Notes under the pieces: model-generated | Database searches by the model: none | Told to the model about the DNA's origin: nothing | Seen by the model: only the letters and a program-made list of their open reading frames with translations | Part shown: positions 60,627 through 64,000 of the stretch, piece by piece | How positions within the stretch are numbered: position 1 is the stretch's first letter | How the letters are laid out: each line of letters opens with the position of its first letter | Assembly (NCBI GenBank): GCA_011390345.1 | Contig: JAABSP010000002.1 | Coordinates: 62,001-126,000 of the forward strand | Source: Desulfobacteraceae bacterium | GTDB lineage: Bacteria; Desulfobacterota; Desulfobacteria; Desulfobacterales; JAABSP01 | Direction: 5' to 3' | Length of the DNA stretch: 64,000 bases | Made by a program: the position numbers and the translations under genes

Positions 60627-61477
60627 ATCCGGAACCAGACAGCCCCCTGATCCGGTATCCGATCGACGCGAGGAATCTGACCTATAAAGTGGGCCTTCGA
60701 AAGAAGATTCTGGAGAACATCTCGGTGGTGATCGAAAAGGGGGAGTTTGTGGGGCTCATCGGCGGCAGCGGCTCCGGAAAGACGACGCTGCTCACCTGCC
60801 TCAACGGATTCCGGCAGCCGACCGAGGGCCAGGTGCGGATCAACGGGATTCCCGGGGAGAAGAAGGAGAAGATCCGCCATCTCATCGGGTATGTGCCCCA
60901 GGACGACATCGTCCACAGAACATTGACTGTGGAAAGGGCGCTTCATTACGCCTGTCTGCTGAGACTGGACCAGGAGACGCCGGAGGAGAAGATCGAGTAC
61001 CGGGTGGGAAAGATCCTCTACCAGTTGGATCTGAGGGATCACAAGGAGAAGAAGGTCGCATCGCTTTCAGGGGGCCAGCGGAAGCGGGTCAACATCGGCA
61101 TCGAGCTTCTTCATTCTCCCCGGCTCTTTTTTCTGGACGAGCCCACGGCCGGCCTGGACCCGGGTCTGGAGCGGCAGTTGATGCGTCTTCTCCACTCTTT
61201 GGCCAAAGACGAAAAGGAGGAGCGGGCCGTGGTGATGACCACCCACCTGATGCAGCATGTCGAGATGTTCGACATCCTCATCTTCATCCATCGGGGTCTT
61301 CTCATCTATTTCGGGCCCAGCACCGAGATCACCGGCTTTTTCGGCGTCAGGGACATGATCGACCTCTTTGAGACCGCGATGCGGGCAGATCCGCTCCTTC
61401 TGCAGAACCGGTACTACAACTCCGCGATGCACCGGCAGTGGCTCCTGCCGAGGATGAGGGCTCCGGTCAATGGGTAA
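60623..61477 (+). CDS. ABC transporter ATP-binding protein (ABCG-like)
   Basis: 284 aa from the GTG at 60623, overlapping the previous stop. Walker A LIGGSGSGKTTLLTCLNGF, Q-loop VPQDDIVHRTLTVERALHYA, signature SLSGGQRKRVNIGIELL, Walker B RLFFLDEPTAGLDPGLERQL, H-loop VMTTHLMQHVEMFD. The order and spacing resemble the ABCG/White family of exporters. The next gene encodes the membrane half as a separate chain. Substrate unknown. Confidence 0.92.
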   Translation: MNPEPDSPLIRYPIDARNLTYKVGLRKKILENISVVIEKGEFVGLIGGSGSGKTTLLTCLNGFRQPTEGQVRINGIPGEKKEKIRHLIGYVPQDDIVHRTLTVERALHYACLLRLDQETPEEKIEYRVGKILYQLDLRDHKEKKVASLSGGQRKRVNIGIELLHSPRLFFLDEPTAGLDPGLERQLMRLLHSLAKDEKEERAVVMTTHLMQHVEMFDILIFIHRGLLIYFGPSTEITGFFGVRDMIDLFETAMRADPLLLQNRYYNSAMHRQWLLPRMRAPVNG

Positions 61478-62204
61478 AAGATTCGACCGGCGCCAGTATG
61501 CGATCCTCTCGGAGCGGTACTTCGAGATCCTGATGGGGGATTTCTCCTCTCTCATCTGGATGGTTGGACAGGGGCCTCTGATCGCGGGCCTCGTCATCCT
61601 CCGGTGGCGCTCCTGGCAGGCCACGGAAACGATGTATTTCGTGATCGCGCTCAGCGCGGTCTGGTTCGGCTGCATCAACGCGTGCCGGGAGATCGCAAGG
61701 GAGTCGGCCATCTACCGTAGAGAGCGCCTCTTCGGAATCAACATCCCCGCCTACCTAGCCTCGAAGATCAAGATTTTAAGCATTTTAGGGCTTGTGGAGA
61801 TCGCGCTCTTCTATTTCCTGATCCACCGGTACCTGGACACGGACCTGGTGCTGTTTCCGGCCTTTGTCGCGCTCTTCGCCCTCTATTTTTCCGGGATGAA
61901 CCTGGGGCTGCTCCTCTCCCGCTGGTGCGGCAGTGCGGGCCGGGCCGTGGTCGCGGTTCCCATCGTGATCATCCCCCAGATCGTCTTTTCCAAGTTCGTG
62001 ATGCCGGAGAACACCTTGAAAGGTGCTGCTCTGAAAGTGGAGAAGCTGATGGTGGTCAAGTGGGGGTTCGAGGCATTGAAATCGGTGCAGAAGGGGGAGA
62101 CCGCATACGGGGATTACTTCTTTTCGCTTCTGATTCTGGCGCTGCTGACCCTTCTCTTCATCGCGCTGACGCTCTTTCACCTCTGGTTCGTGCCGGACGA
62201 GTAA
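61470..62204 (+). CDS. ABC-2 type (ABCG-like) membrane permease
   Basis: 244 aa with six likely helices. The signature stretch CREIARESAIYRRERLFGIN is typical of ABCG membrane domains. Hydrophobic segments: SLIWMVGQGPLIAGLVIL, FVIALSAVWFGCIN, ILSILGLVEIALFYFLI, FPAFVALFALYFSGMNLGLL, AVVAVPIVIIPQIVFSKFV and FFSLLILALLTLLFIALTLF. It overlaps the ATPase gene by 8 bp. With the ATPase it makes a half-transporter pair working as an exporter, likely of a lipid or hydrophobic compound. Control is probably by the KaiC-like/XRE/cupin protein. Confidence 0.88.
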   Translation: MGKRFDRRQYAILSERYFEILMGDFSSLIWMVGQGPLIAGLVILRWRSWQATETMYFVIALSAVWFGCINACREIARESAIYRRERLFGINIPAYLASKIKILSILGLVEIALFYFLIHRYLDTDLVLFPAFVALFALYFSGMNLGLLLSRWCGSAGRAVVAVPIVIIPQIVFSKFVMPENTLKGAALKVEKLMVVKWGFEALKSVQKGETAYGDYFFSLLILALLTLLFIALTLFHLWFVPDE

Positions 62205-62253
62205 CCCCGAACGAGTAACAATTGACCTCCAATCCGTCGAAGGAGACCGAGCC

Positions 62254-62706
62254 ATGAAGAAATCGACCCTCGCCTTCCTGCTGATCCTTCTCATGGTGGG
62301 CGGATACATCCTCTACGATTCTGGGTGGGGCAGATCTGTGCTGTTGAACTTCTTCTCCGAAGATCTGGGCCGGATCGAAGAGATATCCCTTGCCTTTATG
62401 GAGGACATCCAGTACAAGGATTTTCAATCCGCGGCAGAATACCACAGCCCCGAAGATCAGGAAAAGGCCGACATTCCCAAGATGATCGAGCGGATGTTCA
62501 AGATCAAGCCGGAGCTGCTGGATATGATGGAGTATTCCATCCTGGAAAGCTCGCTCGATTCCTCGAAGACCCGGGGGCGGGTGAAGATGAAGTCGAAAGT
62601 GAATGTGCTCAACTCGGGGAAGATCAAGAATCCGGAGTTCATTCTCTACTATCATAAGGAGGGGGAGATGTGGTATATGGATTTGGAGTCTTCGCTGCAG
62701 GGGTGA
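62254..62706 (+). CDS. Membrane-anchored protein of unknown function
   Basis: 150 aa. One N-terminal membrane helix (STLAFLLILLMVGGYILY), then a soluble part that resembles small NTF2-like folds (ISLAFMEDIQYKDFQSAAEY, FILYYHKEGEMWYMDLESSL), outside the cytoplasm. No family is recognised. It is the last gene of the regulator/ABC operon (49-bp gap) and may be an accessory factor of the exporter. Confidence 0.7.
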   Translation: MKKSTLAFLLILLMVGGYILYDSGWGRSVLLNFFSEDLGRIEEISLAFMEDIQYKDFQSAAEYHSPEDQEKADIPKMIERMFKIKPELLDMMEYSILESSLDSSKTRGRVKMKSKVNVLNSGKIKNPEFILYYHKEGEMWYMDLESSLQG

Positions 62707-62759
62707 GCGGGGATTGAAAAGGCTGATTTGTCAGCATAACGACCTTCCCGTTTTCGATG

Positions 62760-64000
62760 CTAAAAATCGAGCGGGCTTTTGGCCTCTTTGATGGTTCGGC
62801 TTTTGATGGTATGGGTGTAGATCATGGTGGTTCTGACGTTGCTGTGCCCTAAAAGCTCCTGGACCGTGCGGATGTCGTAGTCGGCCTCCAGCAGGTGGGT
62901 GGCGAAGCTGTGGCGGAAGGTATGGCAGGTGGCCCGCTTCAGGAGCCGGGCCCGGAAAACGGCCTGTTTCAGAGTTTTCTGCACAAGGCTCTCATGGAGA
63001 TGGTATCGGCGCCGCTCCCCGGTTTCGGGAATCCGGGTCAACTGCTTTGCCGGGAAGAACCACTGCCATATCCGCTCTTTTGCACAGCTTTTGTATTTCA
63101 TCTCCATCTGCCCGAACATGAAGGTTCCGGCATACCCCGCCTTCAAATCATTCTCATAGATCCCGTTGACCACATCCAGTTGCCGTTTCAGCTCCGGAAT
63201 GAGCGACTGCGGCATGGGAACGGTTCTCTCCTTTTTTCCCTTGCCGTCGTGGATTGTCAAAACCGCGTTGTCGAAGTTGAAGTCCTGAATGCGGAGGTTG
63301 AGGCATTCGGACAGCCGCAGTCCGCACCCGTACAGAAGTTTGACGACGAGATCATAGGGCGGGCTCAGGTGGGATAAAATTTTGTCGATTTCCTCCCGGG
63401 TCAGCACAACCGGTATGCAGGGCCTTCTCTTGGCTATGACGGTATCCCTGATCTCTCCGGGCTCTTTCTTCAGTACATTTCGGAAGAAGAAGAGCAGGGC
63501 ATTGAATGCCTGGTTCTGTGTGGATGCGGATACGTCTCTTTCAACGGCCAGAAAGGTCATGTAGGCTTTGATGTCCGAATCCTCCAGTTCTTCCGGAGAT
63601 TTCGGTTCCGTAAAATTTCGGAACTTTTGAAGCCATCCCGAATAGCTTTTCAAGGTCTTCGGCGAATAGTGGCGGACTTTGATTTCGTCGCTCAGGCTTT
63701 TGTAAGCGGTTTCCCATCGATCTGTTTTTGCGGGTTCAGGTATATTTTCCTTCTTTTCCGGTGGAAAAACGGATTCGGCGACGCCGGCAGCACCTGTGGT
63801 ATGGGTATGTTGCGGTTGTGAAGGCCGGGATCTGTCATGGATCGTTCGGCCTTGTCCGTAGTGATTTGTATTATTGTCGATTGTGGGAGGAATCCGCTTG
63901 GGTTCGGGGAAAGCCGTTTTCCGGTTTGCCTGTTTCTGATCGGAAACGACCTCATAATAAAGGTTGACGGCCTGGGAAGCCTGTCTGATTTGAAACTCTT
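62760..64000 (-). CDS. intI: Integron integrase (IntI-type tyrosine recombinase), 5' end outside the window
   Basis: The frame is open from 63653 (a mere TTG) up to the right edge, so the true start is beyond 64000; at least 413 residues are visible. Catalytic residues: Arg in [28 protein letters not shown] (HxxR), [16 protein letters not shown] (His/Trp position and Tyr). The insert [20 protein letters not shown], then [17 protein letters not shown] matches the extra patch that sets IntI apart from XerC/D. The visible N-terminal part is a long linker (~100 residues, Pro/His-rich) before [20 protein letters not shown], as in the long integrases of deltaproteobacteria. attI and cassettes would be expected beyond the right edge. 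Confidence 0.85.
   Translation of the reverse strand, partial: EFQIRQASQAVNLYYEVVSDQKQANRKTAFPEPKRIPPTIDNNTNHYGQGRTIHDRSRPSQPQHTHTTGAAGVAESVFPPEKKENIPEPAKTDRWETAYKSLSDEIKVRHYSPKTLKSYSGWLQKFRNFTEPKSPEELEDSDIKAYMTFLAVERDVSASTQNQAFNALLFFFRNVLKKEPGEIRDTVIAKRRPCIPVVLTREEIDKILSHLSPPYDLVVKLLYGCGLRLSECLNLRIQDFNFDNAVLTIHDGKGKKERTVPMPQSLIPELKRQLDVVNGIYENDLKAGYAGTFMFGQMEMKYKSCAKERIWQWFFPAKQLTRIPETGERRRYHLHESLVQKTLKQAVFRARLLKRATCHTFRHSFATHLLEADYDIRTVQELLGHSNVRTTMIYTHTIKSRTIKEAKSPLDF

Noticed and set aside
62707-62759. attC or attI site on the left side of the integron integrase
   Set aside because: No GTTRRRY/RYYYAAC pair or matching hairpin was found in this gap.

Overview
The window is about 57-60% GC (an impression, not counted) and densely coded. 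It reads as chromosome of a Gram-negative, probably anaerobic bacterium of the Desulfobacterota/Deltaproteobacteria type. The clues are a probable selenoprotein gene, an exosortase system, a CoA-thioester catabolic operon, an FMN-type glutamate synthase beside a P-II gene, many sensor kinases and a long-form integron integrase. This placement is inference; no rRNA or marker gene is present. I saw no tRNA, rRNA or CRISPR array.

Layout. 1-3.5 kb: 3' end of an SSS-transporter/histidine kinase fusion (CbrA-like), then DUF533 and AIM24-family genes. 3.5-9.5 kb (minus): an accessory Hsp70 operon encoding a PAS-GrpE fusion, a short-lid Hsp70 and a membrane J-like protein ending in DUF1566. 9.7-14.5 kb: DUF3352 protein, GAF protein, universal stress protein, NAD synthetase. 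14.6-20.4 kb: TatD nuclease, an overlapping AAA-ATPase/PIN pair (possible defence module), a large chemoreceptor and a nuclease-fold protein. 20.5-28.9 kb: a TetR-controlled acyl-CoA operon (acyl-CoA dehydrogenase, enoyl-CoA hydratase, carboxylase beta subunit, HMG-CoA-lyase-like protein, XRE-cupin regulator, acetoacetyl-CoA synthetase) with matching palindromic operators before the regulator and before the operon. 29-36.5 kb: Tat-exported MsrB, release factor 3 with a long leader, and a minus-strand redox operon (SDR, flavin reductase, old yellow enzyme, a DsbA/FrnE-like selenoprotein with an in-frame UGA, M3-like peptidase).

36.7-45.4 kb: an ECF sigma factor and its zinc anti-sigma factor are separated by an AT-richer toxin-antitoxin pair and by what looks like the 3' end (domains V-VI) of a group II intron. 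Envelope genes follow, then a self-contained exosortase module: a VIT/VWA target with a PEP-CTERM-like tail, one exosortase and a CreBC-like two-component system. 45.5-53.9 kb: MBL hydrolase, a zinc-less YgiT-like protein, three consecutive dynamin-like GTPases and a Nudix hydrolase that overlaps the third one tail to tail. 54-62.7 kb: hybrid kinase, glutamate synthase and P-II, then a KaiC-like/XRE/cupin fusion with an ABCG-like exporter and a membrane protein. 62.8-64 kb: an integron integrase that runs off the right edge.

The points most worth following are the UGA-containing DsbA-like gene with a well-placed SECIS hairpin, the dedicated exosortase/VIT-VWA/CreBC module, the PAS-GrpE/Hsp70/J-like operon, the triple dynamin locus, the intron relic, and a 9-bp repeat family that occurs in frame inside two unrelated genes and again in an intergenic stretch.
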